Source: Victivallaceae bacterium (GTDB taxonomy: Bacteria; Verrucomicrobiota; Lentisphaeria; Victivallales; Victivallaceae). Taken from it: 64,000 nucleotides of DNA. Both the position numbers and the translations under genes were made by a program. A model generated the notes under the pieces. It was not told the DNA's origin, made no database searches, and saw only the letters and a program-made list of their open reading frames with translations. The stretch is taken from positions 1 to 64,000 of the forward strand of contig JAKIUY010000010.1 of NCBI GenBank assembly GCA_021647315.1. Reading direction: 5' to 3'. Below, piece by piece: positions 17,101-26,535 of this stretch. Within the stretch, counting starts at the first letter, position 1. Every line of letters starts with the position of its first letter.

Positions 17101-18217
17101 CTTCCTGAAACCGTTGGGTCCGGTATTGAATAATCTAAAAAAAGACACCCCGCGTAAAATTGCGATGCTGGTCTCCAGTACCGATCAGCTCTTTGCCTCA
17201 AAATTCCGTGGAACCTGGAAAATGGGCACCGCATTTTCTGCCTGGTATGAAGCCTTTGCTCGCGCTAATCTACCACTGGATATTATTTTTGAAGAAACTG
17301 TCGCTGAAGGCGGTCTCAAAAAATATGGCGCATTGTTTATTCCATTCGGTGAAGTAATCAGCCGCAGTGCTTATGATAAAATCAGGGCATTCGCCAAAAA
17401 TGGCGGTAAGGTAGTCGCGGATTCCAACTTGGGTTACAAAATACCGGGTGTTACTGTCCTGAAAAATAACCTGGATCATACTGCCTGGCCTACTTGGGGC
17501 TGGTATCAGGTAAGACACGGCAATGGCGTCAAAGCACCTGAAAGAATTAAACTGATGTGGCAGACGGTTAATGAAATTGAACAGGTCTTTGCTGCCTTCA
17601 GATCACAGCTCCCGCAAACTGATAGTAAATGGTTGCTGATTAATCAACGTGAATGGCAGGGGATACCTTATATTTATGCGATTAATGATCATCGTTCCGC
17701 CGGTATCGTCGGTAAAAAATGGGGTGTCATGCTCGAAAACGGTGAACCGCTTACCGCTACAATAACCTTGCCCAAGACTACGGGGCAGATAACCGTTTAT
17801 GACCTCGCTGCACACCAAAAAGTTGCAACTAAGTTGAAAGCGGGTTTAATCACCTGGAGCAGTGACTACGCGCCGGCATCGGCCAAACTTTTTGCCCTGT
17901 TGTCACAGGTTATTGCGGATACAAAGGTTACGGTGTCAAAACCTGTGAAACGCGGTAAAGCGTTCACGGTTACGGTCAATATCACTGATAAAGTGGGCAG
18001 GTCGGTCAAAGGATTGATTCCGATTCAGTTAACCATTAAAGACGGGCAGGGGGCGGTCTCAAGTTACAGTGACAGCTTTGCTGTCAAAAATGGTAATTTT
18101 AAACTGTCCGGCATCATTGCCCTGAACGACACTGGTGGCACCTGGAGCGTAACCGTCAAAAATCTAGCTGATGGAGCCATAACTGCTAGTTATTTCAAAG
18201 TTCCACTACGCCAGTAG
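14147..18217 (+). CDS. Large secreted multidomain GH42-like protein
   Basis: 1356 aa with signal peptide (basic start, hydrophobic core, cleavage near VYAAQ). Domains by eye: ~25-320 beta-sandwich; ~335-505 a concanavalin-like fold of the DUF1080 type (LLATNFDSPKADGW, VFLAVRFQDPSNYYALEW); ~525-630 Ig-like; ~640-1000 a TIM-barrel-like region (FNYFTWNIPQKESDLQDYTE, INTETENHNHPDF); ~1000-1120 a class I amidotransferase-like trimerisation domain as in GH42 (RKIAMLVSSTDQLFASKF, YGALFIPFGEVISRSAYDKI); ~1255-1356 an Ig-like C-terminus. It probably cuts or binds the target glycan outside the cell. AAGGATAT precedes ATG 14147. Catalytic residues are not certain and the enzymatic class is inferred. Confidence 0.75.
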   Translation: MKIKRLLTKMMMAGLLINSVYAAQVDKPDKVTLWSDNFDKLELNQDRNSGWGIPGDPHAVSVTGKNGVMILTETGKRSYAHVQRYVPYDLRQNGFPFLQVKLSAGAGKINIGNASTGGQTFVQGVRGPGLFSVDLRHTSGLSHKKAGRFCVSMMVFGPNGRKPGSEVSIDWMKMVSSADDTIDVTLDDRQKAGEAGHGFVSVGDRLRFNLNTSEACNGVTFRIMDSRTGKPLMIDGRTEFIASTDADNQGRGWSVDVPITEKSQKNFKTWYERQGKINSGAAKTFIDATLKGGKYSRLIGMMPYGFDLSKQAITPAAVQKLLAGKVLLATNFDSPKADGWKPIAGENWVRKNGRFGDLSDALGPNGLGVWAVNGQAWWDDYKFSADMAQELDGVGSVFLAVRFQDPSNYYALEWLAKGKTDDIRLIRCKAGNRYVIATSEGHKLDKFPFNLAIAVSGDYLTGFVNGKPVVTGFAGDFAKGGIALGEINRKVLIDDAKVERIVSKSKSSSFLRNCKFSYGLKPKYFLRDTGKMSIPFVISNSSDKPFNQINVSIALVEYSDDHKPSLTSAQTFFEAVSKKIANLASGQSETVNFELDTRLLKPGEYQFKTQVSLPREGLVRDEVITIGIARNWNPERFNYFTWNIPQKESDLQDYTEHGFTMGIGGGRATPLDWKYKGKPIPPEAIVKRTGGKNSTGGFHQLDLCLKYGFIGGTNLLSSFGKIFPDEVYGLNRRGKKDLKTRLPVPYNKRFHDFSVNLAETYALKYKDYQAYRLMNINTETENHNHPDFSVQGEAFTKKDFGAAVPENAQNSYAMPYPQIPGLVKDGIIDDNQLMLRFYRWFWMRGEGYNTMALDMKKAVKKVAPQMVVFHDPAERMPFMRDRHDGINPWDWTYTAPNSLTLTYKIEVLRAMAEPGNDKIVNYVQILWKKWMAGDIDLCPSTTIIRLGLLNSASRPVYAVGHWNTNWMRKKQHLDRWEGVKELNDNFLKPLGPVLNNLKKDTPRKIAMLVSSTDQLFASKFRGTWKMGTAFSAWYEAFARANLPLDIIFEETVAEGGLKKYGALFIPFGEVISRSAYDKIRAFAKNGGKVVADSNLGYKIPGVTVLKNNLDHTAWPTWGWYQVRHGNGVKAPERIKLMWQTVNEIEQVFAAFRSQLPQTDSKWLLINQREWQGIPYIYAINDHRSAGIVGKKWGVMLENGEPLTATITLPKTTGQITVYDLAAHQKVATKLKAGLITWSSDYAPASAKLFALLSQVIADTKVTVSKPVKRGKAFTVTVNITDKVGRSVKGLIPIQLTIKDGQGAVSSYSDSFAVKNGNFKLSGIIALNDTGGTWSVTVKNLADGAITASYFKVPLRQ

Positions 18218-18580
18218 CCCTCGGGAGCACAGGTCGTAAGACCGGCTTTTTGCTACATAGCAGAATATTTTTAGACAGGCTTACAGGATGAAACAGGATA
18301 TTAAATTCATCCTGATAATCTGGTTAATCCTGTCCAAATGTTTTATTGCTTTTCACCGGCATATTTTTTGAAATTAAAATACTGCTTACTTTATCCGGCG
18401 CTTTTGACCAGATAATACACTTAATTGGCATGTCTGCATTATTGTGCTTATAGGTTATCCCTATTGAAGTATAATGCTTGTTAAGCTTTTTTGATTGGTT
18501 CTTTTTATAAAAAGTAGTACAAGCTAAGGGGCAAGCGCAATTTGATAAAAAACACACTTCAGCGTGCAGTACTGCTCGGG
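18218..18580. other. Convergent intergenic region with hairpins
   Basis: GGTCgtaaGACC followed by GGCTTTTT (~18233-18251) may terminate the upstream gene. At ~18272-18340 lies an imperfect palindrome bounded by GACAGG and CCTGTC with several ACAGGAT/ATCCTG words, a common dispersed repeat type; a short relative is at 52750-52785. The rest is AT-rich. An 86-codon frame on the minus strand (18324-18584) overlaps the AraC stop but has no recognisable content. Confidence 0.4.
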
Positions 18581-19477
18581 TCATGATTGTTTATGGTATT
18601 TAGTCCATTGTCCTGGAGGGATGCCGGTTTTTTTTTTGAATAACCGGGAAAAATAGTATTGGTCATAAAAAGCAAGTTTATTTGCAACTTCTTTTACCGA
18701 ATATAGTTTACTCTCCAGTAATTCTTTGGCTTTATTTAGTTTCAATTCCAGAAAGTATTGTAATGGCGGCAGACCAGTTGCATTTTTAAAAATTCTCCTG
18801 AATGAATGTGGGCACATGCCATGTTTTTTTGTAAAATTGCTGAGATCACAGTGTTCTGTGATATTTGCTTGCATAAAAACAATAGCTTTTTCAATAACTG
18901 GATTGACTGAATTATGTTTAGAATAATTCAACGCAGAGAGAATTGAAATCAATAGCGGAAGCTGTTTGCGTTGGGTATCAAGATTCTGTTCAAGTTCACT
19001 CTCGTGGTGGATTTTCATGAACTGCGAGGCGATGGATAGCTGATCGCTGATGTCTATTACTGATGTTTTTAGTGGCAGAATAGTATTTTTTTTGAGTTCG
19101 TGAGCATAAGTGCCGTCAAACTTAATCCAGTATTGTTCGCAACCCGTTTTCGGGTTTACATGATATCGATGAACGCCACCCGGCACTGTTATGATTATAT
19201 GATTTGCGGGTAGTATGATACTTTTTTGTGAATTAGGATCAGGAAAAAAAATCATAGAACCCGATACAATGCACGATATATTGAAACAGTCAAAACAACG
19301 GCTGGGGGGATTTTTACGAATACCTTCATAACGTTCAGGATCCTCTTGTTTATTGCCAAAAAGACTATATCCTGCATTTAATATATAAAGCCCCCAAGCT
19401 TTGTCTTGTTTGCCGACTTGAAGATAATTATTACTGAATTTGTCCTTTTTGTACATTTTTCTGTTCATTTTATCCAT
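18581..19477 (-). CDS. AraC-family transcriptional regulator with cupin sensor
   Basis: The N-terminal ~160 residues form a cupin-type sugar-sensing domain (ILPANHIIITVPGGVHRYHV, EQYWIKFDG). The C-terminus is a double helix-turn-helix: HCDLSNFTKKHGMCPHSFRR, then LYSVKEVANKLAFYDQYYFS and RLFKKKTGIPPGQW. It likely activates the glycan genes in response to a sugar. It is transcribed divergently from the pseudopilin at 19605, with an AT-rich intergenic region containing GTTTAACGTTTAA. The annotated start is ATG 19477; a TTG six bases upstream is also open. It is the only minus-strand gene in the first 28 kb. Confidence 0.9.
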   Translation of the reverse strand: MDKMNRKMYKKDKFSNNYLQVGKQDKAWGLYILNAGYSLFGNKQEDPERYEGIRKNPPSRCFDCFNISCIVSGSMIFFPDPNSQKSIILPANHIIITVPGGVHRYHVNPKTGCEQYWIKFDGTYAHELKKNTILPLKTSVIDISDQLSIASQFMKIHHESELEQNLDTQRKQLPLLISILSALNYSKHNSVNPVIEKAIVFMQANITEHCDLSNFTKKHGMCPHSFRRIFKNATGLPPLQYFLELKLNKAKELLESKLYSVKEVANKLAFYDQYYFSRLFKKKTGIPPGQWTKYHKQS

Positions 19478-19604
19478 TTTCAATATTCATTTTATATAGT
19501 ATTATATGTTTAACGTTTAATATAGTGAGGTGATTGAAAAAATCCAATGCTAGTATTATTTTTAACATTAAAGACATAATGTGGTTAAAACAAAGGAAGA
19601 GCAA

Positions 19605-20261
19605 ATGAGGCATGCACCACTAACCTGTAAAGAGAGGAAAGCGCAATCTGCAAATACTGTTAATCAATCAATAATGAGGCATTTTACACTTATAGAATTG
19701 CTCGTAGTAATAGCGATAATAAGTATTCTGGCAAGTATGTTATTGCCAGCATTGAATAGTGCCCGAGAAAAAGCAAGACAGATATCATGTGCTAATATTG
19801 AAAAACAGTATGGTCTCTTATTTACTTTTTACGCAGATGATAACGAAGAGTATTATCCACCAAAATATTGGGACTCCAGCCTGTATCTGGTTCCTTATCT
19901 GAAAATGAAACAGACTTCTCAATATGATCCTGTGGGGAAATACCTTCCCTGTCCCGGCGCAAAGCCAAGCGAGAAATACTATACCAATAACTGGTTTTAT
20001 GCTTTTTCGAGAACATTATGGGGTAAAAAACGTAATATTATAAAAAAACCGTCAGGGGCGGGGATTTTTCTGGATTCTGAAGCTCGAGAAATTTATGGCG
20101 GTGATATTAGATTTTTTAATGGAGTAAAGCTAAACAAGGTTATTTATGAGCGACATAGTAATGGAGCAAATGTGCTGTTTGCTGATGGCCATGTAAAATA
20201 TATAAAACGTACGGAAATTCTATCAAATCATTTTGACGTATTTAAGGATATATTCTATTAA
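19605..20261 (+). CDS. Pseudopilin with H-X9-DG C-terminal motif
   Basis: Type IV/type II-like prepilin head [20 protein letters not shown] with Glu+5, then [20 protein letters not shown]. The C-terminus is [19 protein letters not shown], an exact H-X9-DG-HV processing-associated motif. The start at 19605 gives 218 aa and follows AAGGAAGAG; GTG 19581 is open but has no ribosome site. Like the one at 4119-4847 it lies beside a sugar regulator and upstream of a glycosidase gene, suggesting a recurring regulator-pseudopilin-enzyme module. Its precise role is unknown. Confidence 0.9.
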   Translation: MRHAPLTCKERKAQSANTVNQSIMRHFTLIELLVVIAIISILASMLLPALNSAREKARQISCANIEKQYGLLFTFYADDNEEYYPPKYWDSSLYLVPYLKMKQTSQYDPVGKYLPCPGAKPSEKYYTNNWFYAFSRTLWGKKRNIIKKPSGAGIFLDSEAREIYGGDIRFFNGVKLNKVIYERHSNGANVLFADGHVKYIKRTEILSNHFDVFKDIFY

Positions 20262-20422
20262 TCCCCCAAATTTATAATTGCAATAGTTCTATATACAACT
20301 TTGAGTATCCGGGAAATTAAGCTTTTATTTGCCAGATACTAACTTTAATAACTAAAACAAACAAACTAATTTTTATCTATAACAGACATAAATTTTATTA
20401 AAAAGCAATGGAGACAAATGTA

Positions 20423-23248
20423 ATGAATATAATGCGTAACTTTGTTTTGACAGGCATATTATTGCTTGTTTTCATGAGCTCTAGACTTTTTGCCGCAGAA
20501 AAAAATCTGATTAAGAATTCCAGTTTTGAAAAAGAGGGTGAAGCAATTCCAAATTGGAAAGTTGCGCAAAAAAGCGGTTCAGAGATTCTACTTTCCGATA
20601 ATGCGCATTCCGGTAGAAAATCGGTAAAGATAACCAATAATAGGTTTTTGACGAATAGAAAAGCCCTGAACGTTGGAATTTATACTAAAGAATTTCATGC
20701 TCCGCCATATCGTTCAAAAGTAAAAGTTTCCGGCTGGTTGAAAGCCGATAATGTAAAAAAAGGACCAAAGGGGTATCATAAATTACGATTGGTACTATAT
20801 GCTTTGGATGAGAATAAAGGTATGTTAGCACATAAAGATATTGCCAAAGTTGATGGTTCTTTTGACTGGACTGAGTTTTCCGGTTCGATGATTATACCCA
20901 AAGGCACCGATTTACTAAAAGTCGGCTGCATGCTGACGAATGCCACTGGAACAGTCTGGGTGGATGATATCAAAGTGATTGTAACGAATCTTCCTCCTTC
21001 TGCCAAAGACATGCTGAGTGGTGATTTTAATATTGCAACTCCAGTAATTATGCCTAAACCATGGAAAATAAAAAGAACAGATAAAATTTTTATTTTTAAT
21101 AAAATATACTTTAATTCCCAGAATCTTGATAAAAGGATAAAAGATGCAACTGATGAGTATTTTACCGCTTCACGCCAAGTGGCACAAAGCAATTACTTGG
21201 AATTGATCTTTTCAAAAACGTTTTCTACTGAAATACGAAAAATAGCTGAAAATAATTTTGTGGGAATATCACTGAAAGATATTGGCGATCAGGGATATTT
21301 TGTTCTAACTGAAACAAAACCAAAAAATATTAAGGTATATCTGGTCGCGAATACCGACAGGGGGCTATTTTATGCTTTGCAAACTTTGAAACAAGCCGTG
21401 AAAAAAATAAATGGAGGTTTCACTCTCAGCATAATTCAAGTAGTCGACAAGCCGCTGCTGGCTTTGCGAGGTGCGGTTATCGGTCTTTGGTTACGGCAAC
21501 ACAAAGAAATGGAGATCATCAGACGCAGTGGAGCATCCAAAGTGAATTTCGCTTTTGTTGGCGGTACTACATTAAATAATAAACTGGGCGGAAATCCAAA
21601 GTTCGGCACCAATTGGCGAAAACCTTTTACCAGTAATGAACTTAGAACATTAAAAGGCGTTATAGATGAATGCCATAAAAATTTTATAGATCCGGCGATT
21701 ACATTTTCACCGAGAGGGACCCCCGCAAATTGTTATTCTTCTGATCAGGATATCAATATTATTGTTGATAAGACTTTTGCAATTTATCAACTTGGCGGCC
21801 GTACCTTCGGGATAAATTTCGATGATATGTCAAATTCCGGCAGTGAAGGGTTGGGAAATGAACGTGATCGCGTAAAATTCAAAAACAATGTCGGTGATGC
21901 CCACCGTTACTTTGCCAGACAGATTTATGAACGGCTTAAACGGAAAATTGGGAAAAATGATTTTAAATTCCTGTTTTTGCCAATGGCTTATGGGCGCTTT
22001 AAAAGCATGAGTCAAAAAGATAAAGCATATTTAAAAAACATCAGTTCACTGCCTAGAGAAATAGAGTTTATTTCCTGTGTCAATGGAGATGATGTGCTGA
22101 AGGGTGGATATAGTGAGTATATACAGCGCAAACCGATAATTTGGGATAATTTCTTCAGTGGCTGGGGAAGACTTGGCGGTGCTCCGGTTTTTGCTTCATC
22201 TTTTGAGGGTGATACGCTATTAAACAGTAAAAGTATCAATGGCTATATATTTCCGCCGCTGATGAAACAGCATGAAGACGGGGCACTGATAAGCTGGATG
22301 ACTATTACTGACTATATGTGGGCACCAGAACGATATAATTATCAGGAGTCATTCAAGCGTGCAGTATTAAAAGCGGTAGGGGGGCAAAAGAATATTCCAG
22401 AACTTGCGGATTACATTAGTAAATCTGGAAAGTTATCAGAGCTTGCTATGCCGTTAAAAGATAAAAAAATGCGATTGAAATATATAATGAACAACATAAA
22501 GTTCTTAAAAAAATCTAAAGTAAAATTGAAGAAAATTCTTTCTACAAATCTTTATAAGAGCGAAATGCGCACAATTGATAAAAATTTGAAAAATCTTGAA
22601 TTAATTAAGCGTGATTTAAGTAAAAAGCCTTTTCCGGTACCGGTAAATCGTTTGAACTCCAAACTTAAAATTGACGGTAGACTTGACGAAAAGGCTTGGA
22701 TGAATTGTCAGCCATTAGGGGATTTTACCAACATCAAAACGCTCAAACCCGCAAAATACCAGACTGTAGCGAAGATGCTCTATGATGACAAATATTTGTA
22801 CATTGGCATAATAAGCAGTGAAGGACAGAACGCTAGCGGAATTGTCGCGAAGCACAGTAAAAGAGATTCGCAAGTTTTCAAGGATGATTCAATAGAGCTG
22901 TTTTTTGATCCTGAACAGAATATGGAAAATTATTATCATATAGCAGTGAATACTCTCGGTACAGTTTATGACGCAATCGTCAAGAATAATCAACAGAAAA
23001 AGAGCTGGAACGGGACATACAATGTCAAAACCAAAGTTGGCAGAAATTCCTGGACGCTTGAGATGGCAATTCCTATAAATGAGCTTGGAATCAAAAGCAT
23101 TAAAGCCGGGCAGCGCTGGAATTTCAATATATGCAGGGAGAAACATTCTATGCCGAAAGAGTTCAGCAGTTATGCACTTTTGCTCTTAAAGGGGTTCCAT
23201 AATCCAACAAGATTCTGGACTATGGAATTTATAAATAATAATAAATAA
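20423..23248 (+). CDS. Secreted GH84-like (beta-N-acetylglucosaminidase-type) protein with two carbohydrate-binding domains
   Basis: The signal peptide ends near RLFAAEK. Residues ~25-195 are a jelly-roll carbohydrate-binding domain (LIKNSSFEKEGEAIPNWKV, TVWVDDIKVIV). ~200-345 is the alpha/beta domain that precedes GH20/GH84 catalytic barrels (VANTDRGLFYALQTLKQAV). The barrel runs ~350-680. FGINFDDMSN carries an Asp-Asp pair like the catalytic pair of GH84, and YIFPPLMKQHEDGAL plus ITDYMWAPERYNYQESF match the barrel end. The last ~190 residues are CBM9-like (LNSKLKIDGRLDEKAWMNC). The likely substrate is a terminal N-acetylhexosamine (inference). GGAG lies 8 nt before ATG 20423; ATG 20408 is an alternative with no clear ribosome site. 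Confidence 0.8.
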   Translation: MNIMRNFVLTGILLLVFMSSRLFAAEKNLIKNSSFEKEGEAIPNWKVAQKSGSEILLSDNAHSGRKSVKITNNRFLTNRKALNVGIYTKEFHAPPYRSKVKVSGWLKADNVKKGPKGYHKLRLVLYALDENKGMLAHKDIAKVDGSFDWTEFSGSMIIPKGTDLLKVGCMLTNATGTVWVDDIKVIVTNLPPSAKDMLSGDFNIATPVIMPKPWKIKRTDKIFIFNKIYFNSQNLDKRIKDATDEYFTASRQVAQSNYLELIFSKTFSTEIRKIAENNFVGISLKDIGDQGYFVLTETKPKNIKVYLVANTDRGLFYALQTLKQAVKKINGGFTLSIIQVVDKPLLALRGAVIGLWLRQHKEMEIIRRSGASKVNFAFVGGTTLNNKLGGNPKFGTNWRKPFTSNELRTLKGVIDECHKNFIDPAITFSPRGTPANCYSSDQDINIIVDKTFAIYQLGGRTFGINFDDMSNSGSEGLGNERDRVKFKNNVGDAHRYFARQIYERLKRKIGKNDFKFLFLPMAYGRFKSMSQKDKAYLKNISSLPREIEFISCVNGDDVLKGGYSEYIQRKPIIWDNFFSGWGRLGGAPVFASSFEGDTLLNSKSINGYIFPPLMKQHEDGALISWMTITDYMWAPERYNYQESFKRAVLKAVGGQKNIPELADYISKSGKLSELAMPLKDKKMRLKYIMNNIKFLKKSKVKLKKILSTNLYKSEMRTIDKNLKNLELIKRDLSKKPFPVPVNRLNSKLKIDGRLDEKAWMNCQPLGDFTNIKTLKPAKYQTVAKMLYDDKYLYIGIISSEGQNASGIVAKHSKRDSQVFKDDSIELFFDPEQNMENYYHIAVNTLGTVYDAIVKNNQQKKSWNGTYNVKTKVGRNSWTLEMAIPINELGIKSIKAGQRWNFNICREKHSMPKEFSSYALLLLKGFHNPTRFWTMEFINNNK

Positions 23249-23326
23249 AATGACAAAGTTAACTGCAAAAATCATTGTAGAAACCTTTGCAATTGGTTCG
23301 ACAGTAAACACTTTATCTGGAGAAGA

Positions 23327-24718
23327 ATGAGACATATGCAATTTATAGTAGTGGGCGATACCCATTTTTGTACCCATGAAATTCGTGAACACGACAAAAA
23401 TGAATCTCTAATGTCTGATCGGCCTGATTCTGTCAGGTACGCAGATATGATTGACAGTACTGTTCGTCCCCTCTTTGCTCAGATAAGGCGGCTTAAACCG
23501 GAATTTGTTATTTCCACTGGCGATTTTGTGGAAGGCGGGATGCCGGATGATCATGAAAAAACTTGTACGGAGATGCAGCAGGGGTGGGATTTGATGAAAT
23601 CGTTGAATTGCCCGTGTCTGATTGCCAAAGGAACTCATGAGGGCTGTAAAGGCACTGTCAGTGCAGCCGCTTACAGTGAAATTGTCTTGCCTGAAATGCA
23701 TCGAATCGCAGGGGTTGAATCGGGATCTGAATATTATTGTTATGAACAGGCCGGTGTGCTTTTGTTGTTTATTGATTATCATAGCTATAAGCTCGGCAAT
23801 GAACAGGATCTTTGGCTTGAATCACAATTGAAAGCGAAATCAATAACCGCGGAATATATCTTTATTATTGCTCATCCTCCGCTTTTAAACTGGGGCAGGC
23901 ATTTTTTTTATGATCCGGAATTTAGTCAACGGATAAAAGAATTATGCCAGAAATATCCGGTTGATGTTTATCTATGTGGTCATACCCATAATCAGGCTGT
24001 GAGCTGGCATGAAGTTGAAGAGAATTGCGGTTACATTCAAGTAATGGCTTCTTCCGTAGGTTATCCACAAATGGAGTTGATTGCACTGGAAGATTGTCAC
24101 GCCTTGGCTGAATTTACTCAACAAGATCATTTTATTTGGGGAATTAACGAGGACAGTGCACCGGGATTTTATCAGTTTGAAATTGATAGTCACGGTATCG
24201 CAATAAAATGGTTCTCGTGTCGTGGTGATTCCGCCAGTCTATTGGTGGCTGAAAGGCGTTTAAAACCGGTTAATATAAATCCGCCGCCTTATCATGTTTT
24301 TACCCACAGTTTATCTTCCGGTGATATTCGTCAAATTAAGTCTGCTTCAATAAATATTTATGGACAGTATCGTAATATCGCCGATACTGAATTAATTTTT
24401 AATGGAGTTTCGCTGGGGCAATTACCAGCCAATAATTCCTATGCCGCACGCTGTTATCTACCGCTGAACAATGAAGCTTTGAACACCATCGGGGGTGAAA
24501 ATAGCTTGACGATAAAACCACCAGCCGATGAGGATTTTGTTATCGGCAGTATCGCGCTTGAAATAATATTAAATGATAACAGGCTTATCCGGTCGCCTGT
24601 TTCGCGGGAAATATTTGTGTGTGGAGAATCATGGAAACGTTTTGCCATCCCCGCAAACTGTGTTTCTCTTACCCATGGAGACACTATTAATGTCAAAATT
24701 AATTTATCGTTGAGTTAG
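23327..24718 (+). CDS. Calcineurin-like metallophosphoesterase
   Basis: The five metal-binding blocks of the family can be read in order: VVGDTHF, STGDFVEGG, IAKGTHEG (Thr where most members have Asn in GNHE), IIAHPP and LCGHTHNQ. About 250 residues make the catalytic domain. The remaining ~200 (from VAERRLKPVNINPPPYHVFT) form a beta-rich C-terminal domain of unknown function. No signal peptide. GGAGAAGA precedes ATG 23327. It follows the GH84-like gene by 78 bp in the same direction and may act on a phosphorylated sugar or nucleotide in the same pathway (inference). Confidence 0.85.
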   Translation: MRHMQFIVVGDTHFCTHEIREHDKNESLMSDRPDSVRYADMIDSTVRPLFAQIRRLKPEFVISTGDFVEGGMPDDHEKTCTEMQQGWDLMKSLNCPCLIAKGTHEGCKGTVSAAAYSEIVLPEMHRIAGVESGSEYYCYEQAGVLLLFIDYHSYKLGNEQDLWLESQLKAKSITAEYIFIIAHPPLLNWGRHFFYDPEFSQRIKELCQKYPVDVYLCGHTHNQAVSWHEVEENCGYIQVMASSVGYPQMELIALEDCHALAEFTQQDHFIWGINEDSAPGFYQFEIDSHGIAIKWFSCRGDSASLLVAERRLKPVNINPPPYHVFTHSLSSGDIRQIKSASINIYGQYRNIADTELIFNGVSLGQLPANNSYAARCYLPLNNEALNTIGGENSLTIKPPADEDFVIGSIALEIILNDNRLIRSPVSREIFVCGESWKRFAIPANCVSLTHGDTINVKINLSLS

Positions 24719-24737
24719 ATTTTAAAAAAAATCATAT

Positions 24738-24772
24738 AAGGAGGTGATTCTCAGGTAATGGATTTTATTTAG
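24738..24772 (+). other. Near-perfect Shine-Dalgarno followed by a 4-codon ORF
   Basis: AAGGAGGTGAT (24738-24748) is an 11-base match to the usual 16S rRNA 3' end complement, the strongest such site I noticed. Nine bases later is ATG (24758) with only four codons (MDFI) before TAG. The next real gene starts at 24843. It could be a leader mini-ORF or the remnant of a lost gene start. Confidence 0.35.
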
Positions 24773-24842
24773 ATTTTTTTCTTTAAAATGGCATACAAGA
24801 ACAAGTCATCAATCTAAAATGTAAAATTAAAGAGGTTATAAA

Positions 24843-26513
24843 ATGAAAACATATTTATTTATTGTATTAGCTTATCTAGTAAATATAACATCGGCAGTAA
24901 GTGCAACATTTTATGTAAATAATCAAGCTATTGGCAACGATTCTAATCTTGGAACTAGTTTAGATTCACCATGGGAAACAATATCAAAAGTTAACTCATA
25001 CTCTTTTCCGCCTGGAAGTAAAATATTATTAAAATCAGGACAAGTTTGGCATGAACAGTTAAATATAACCGTATCAGGGACAGCAAGTCAAAAGATCACA
25101 TATGGGAAATATGGAACTGGAGACTCACCTCTGATTTGTGCAGCCGACTTGGTTAGCGATGGAGATTGGCAACTTATATATGATGCAGACGGGAAAAAAA
25201 TATACGAATACAGTTCAAGCATCAGACGACCGTACGGGATATTAGAAAACGGTGAGTTAAGATCGACAATATACAGTTCCAGTCCTGAAACTAATTTGGA
25301 AAACCTGCAAACCGGCTGGGGTACATATTGGAAATTATACTATCGAAAAGATACCGGCGTTCCTAGCAACATTGAAGTCGGCAAGCGAATAGCTATTTAT
25401 ATTGGAGCAGATAATATCATTATAGATGGTATAGATTGCAGAGGGCCGGTAGGCACACATGTGGATACTGAAGCTTACATAAAAGAACCTTCAGTAGTTT
25501 ATATTGGAAAAGATTATGATAATATTTTGCTGAAAAATATGGAGATCTTTTTTGGCAGTCAAAAAGGAATTTCTGATGGGTATCTGAGTGGTCTTACTGT
25601 TTATGGTGCCGTAAATTTAGATTACCGTTATTTAACATTGCGTGATAATAATGACACAGGACTCTATTTCAGAGCTTCTGGAAGTGGATTTATCTGGCGG
25701 TGCAAAGCGTATAACAACGGAATTTTAGTTGGTAATGAAAATACTGACTCCGGTGGAATCGGGGTACAAGGTTGCGGTCCCCTTTCTATATACGAGTGTG
25801 AAGTATGGAATAACGGGAGAGACACTTTATCTGATGATTTTGCAATAAGTATCTGGAATCCCAAAGGAAAAGTACAAATATTAAGAAACTATATCCATCA
25901 TACACCTGGCGGGGGAATCGGGATTTGGGGAAAAGATACAGTTTATAACAGCGGACATGTTATTGGGGCAAATATAATTGACAGTTTTGGCTATACGTCC
26001 TCTGTCTCTGCTAATCCGGGTAAACACAGTGGAATCAGTATTCAATATCAAGATAATATAAAAATATATAATAATGATATTTCAAGAGGCGGAGATAATC
26101 AATACAGTCAAGGTCTTTTTATCAGATATAACACAGAAAATTTAATGCTAAGAAATAATATATTTTATGAAAATATCAATGCAGATTTGTATATCTATCC
26201 ATCGTCAACTTTTACAGGATTTATTGCCAATTTCAATATTTATTACAAACAAGACTATAGTGATAATTGGAAAATCGACGGAACCAGATATTCAAGCTTA
26301 AATGCATATAGCAGTAATACAGGTTATGACACTATCTCATATACAGACAATCCAGGCTTTGTTTCTACATTACTAACAACTAAATATGGCTTTGTAATAA
26401 CACCATCATCCTTTGCGGCAGGAAAAGGCATTGGAGTAGGAGATGTTTACCATGATTTTTCAGGATCACCTTATTTGACTCCACGAGCTATTGGAGCATA
26501 TGAGGCTAGGTGA
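24843..26513 (+). CDS. Secreted right-handed beta-helix protein
   Basis: Signal peptide MKTYLFIVLAYLVNITSAVS, then ATFYVNNQAIGNDSNLGTSL, the typical entry into a parallel beta-helix. Repeating short strands with stacked Asn/Ile follow, for example IIDGIDCRGP, YLTLRDNNDTGLYFR, VQILRNYIHHTPGGGIGIWG, IKIYNNDISRGGDNQYSQ and LMLRNNIFYEN. The fold is that of polysaccharide lyases, pectin-active enzymes and alginate epimerases; no specific catalytic signature is certain. It is probably extracellular and glycan-binding or cleaving. GAGG lies ~8 nt before ATG 24843. Downstream is a hairpin terminator. Confidence 0.85.
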   Translation: MKTYLFIVLAYLVNITSAVSATFYVNNQAIGNDSNLGTSLDSPWETISKVNSYSFPPGSKILLKSGQVWHEQLNITVSGTASQKITYGKYGTGDSPLICAADLVSDGDWQLIYDADGKKIYEYSSSIRRPYGILENGELRSTIYSSSPETNLENLQTGWGTYWKLYYRKDTGVPSNIEVGKRIAIYIGADNIIIDGIDCRGPVGTHVDTEAYIKEPSVVYIGKDYDNILLKNMEIFFGSQKGISDGYLSGLTVYGAVNLDYRYLTLRDNNDTGLYFRASGSGFIWRCKAYNNGILVGNENTDSGGIGVQGCGPLSIYECEVWNNGRDTLSDDFAISIWNPKGKVQILRNYIHHTPGGGIGIWGKDTVYNSGHVIGANIIDSFGYTSSVSANPGKHSGISIQYQDNIKIYNNDISRGGDNQYSQGLFIRYNTENLMLRNNIFYENINADLYIYPSSTFTGFIANFNIYYKQDYSDNWKIDGTRYSSLNAYSSNTGYDTISYTDNPGFVSTLLTTKYGFVITPSSFAAGKGIGVGDVYHDFSGSPYLTPRAIGAYEAR

Positions 26514-26535
26514 AATGTGCTAAGCTGTGACATGG

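Noticed and set aside
18324-18584. 86-codon minus-strand frame overlapping the AraC stop by 4 nt
   Set aside because: The overlap looks operon-like, but the sequence has no recognisable domain, no ribosome site I can support, and most of it covers palindromic intergenic DNA. Left unannotated.
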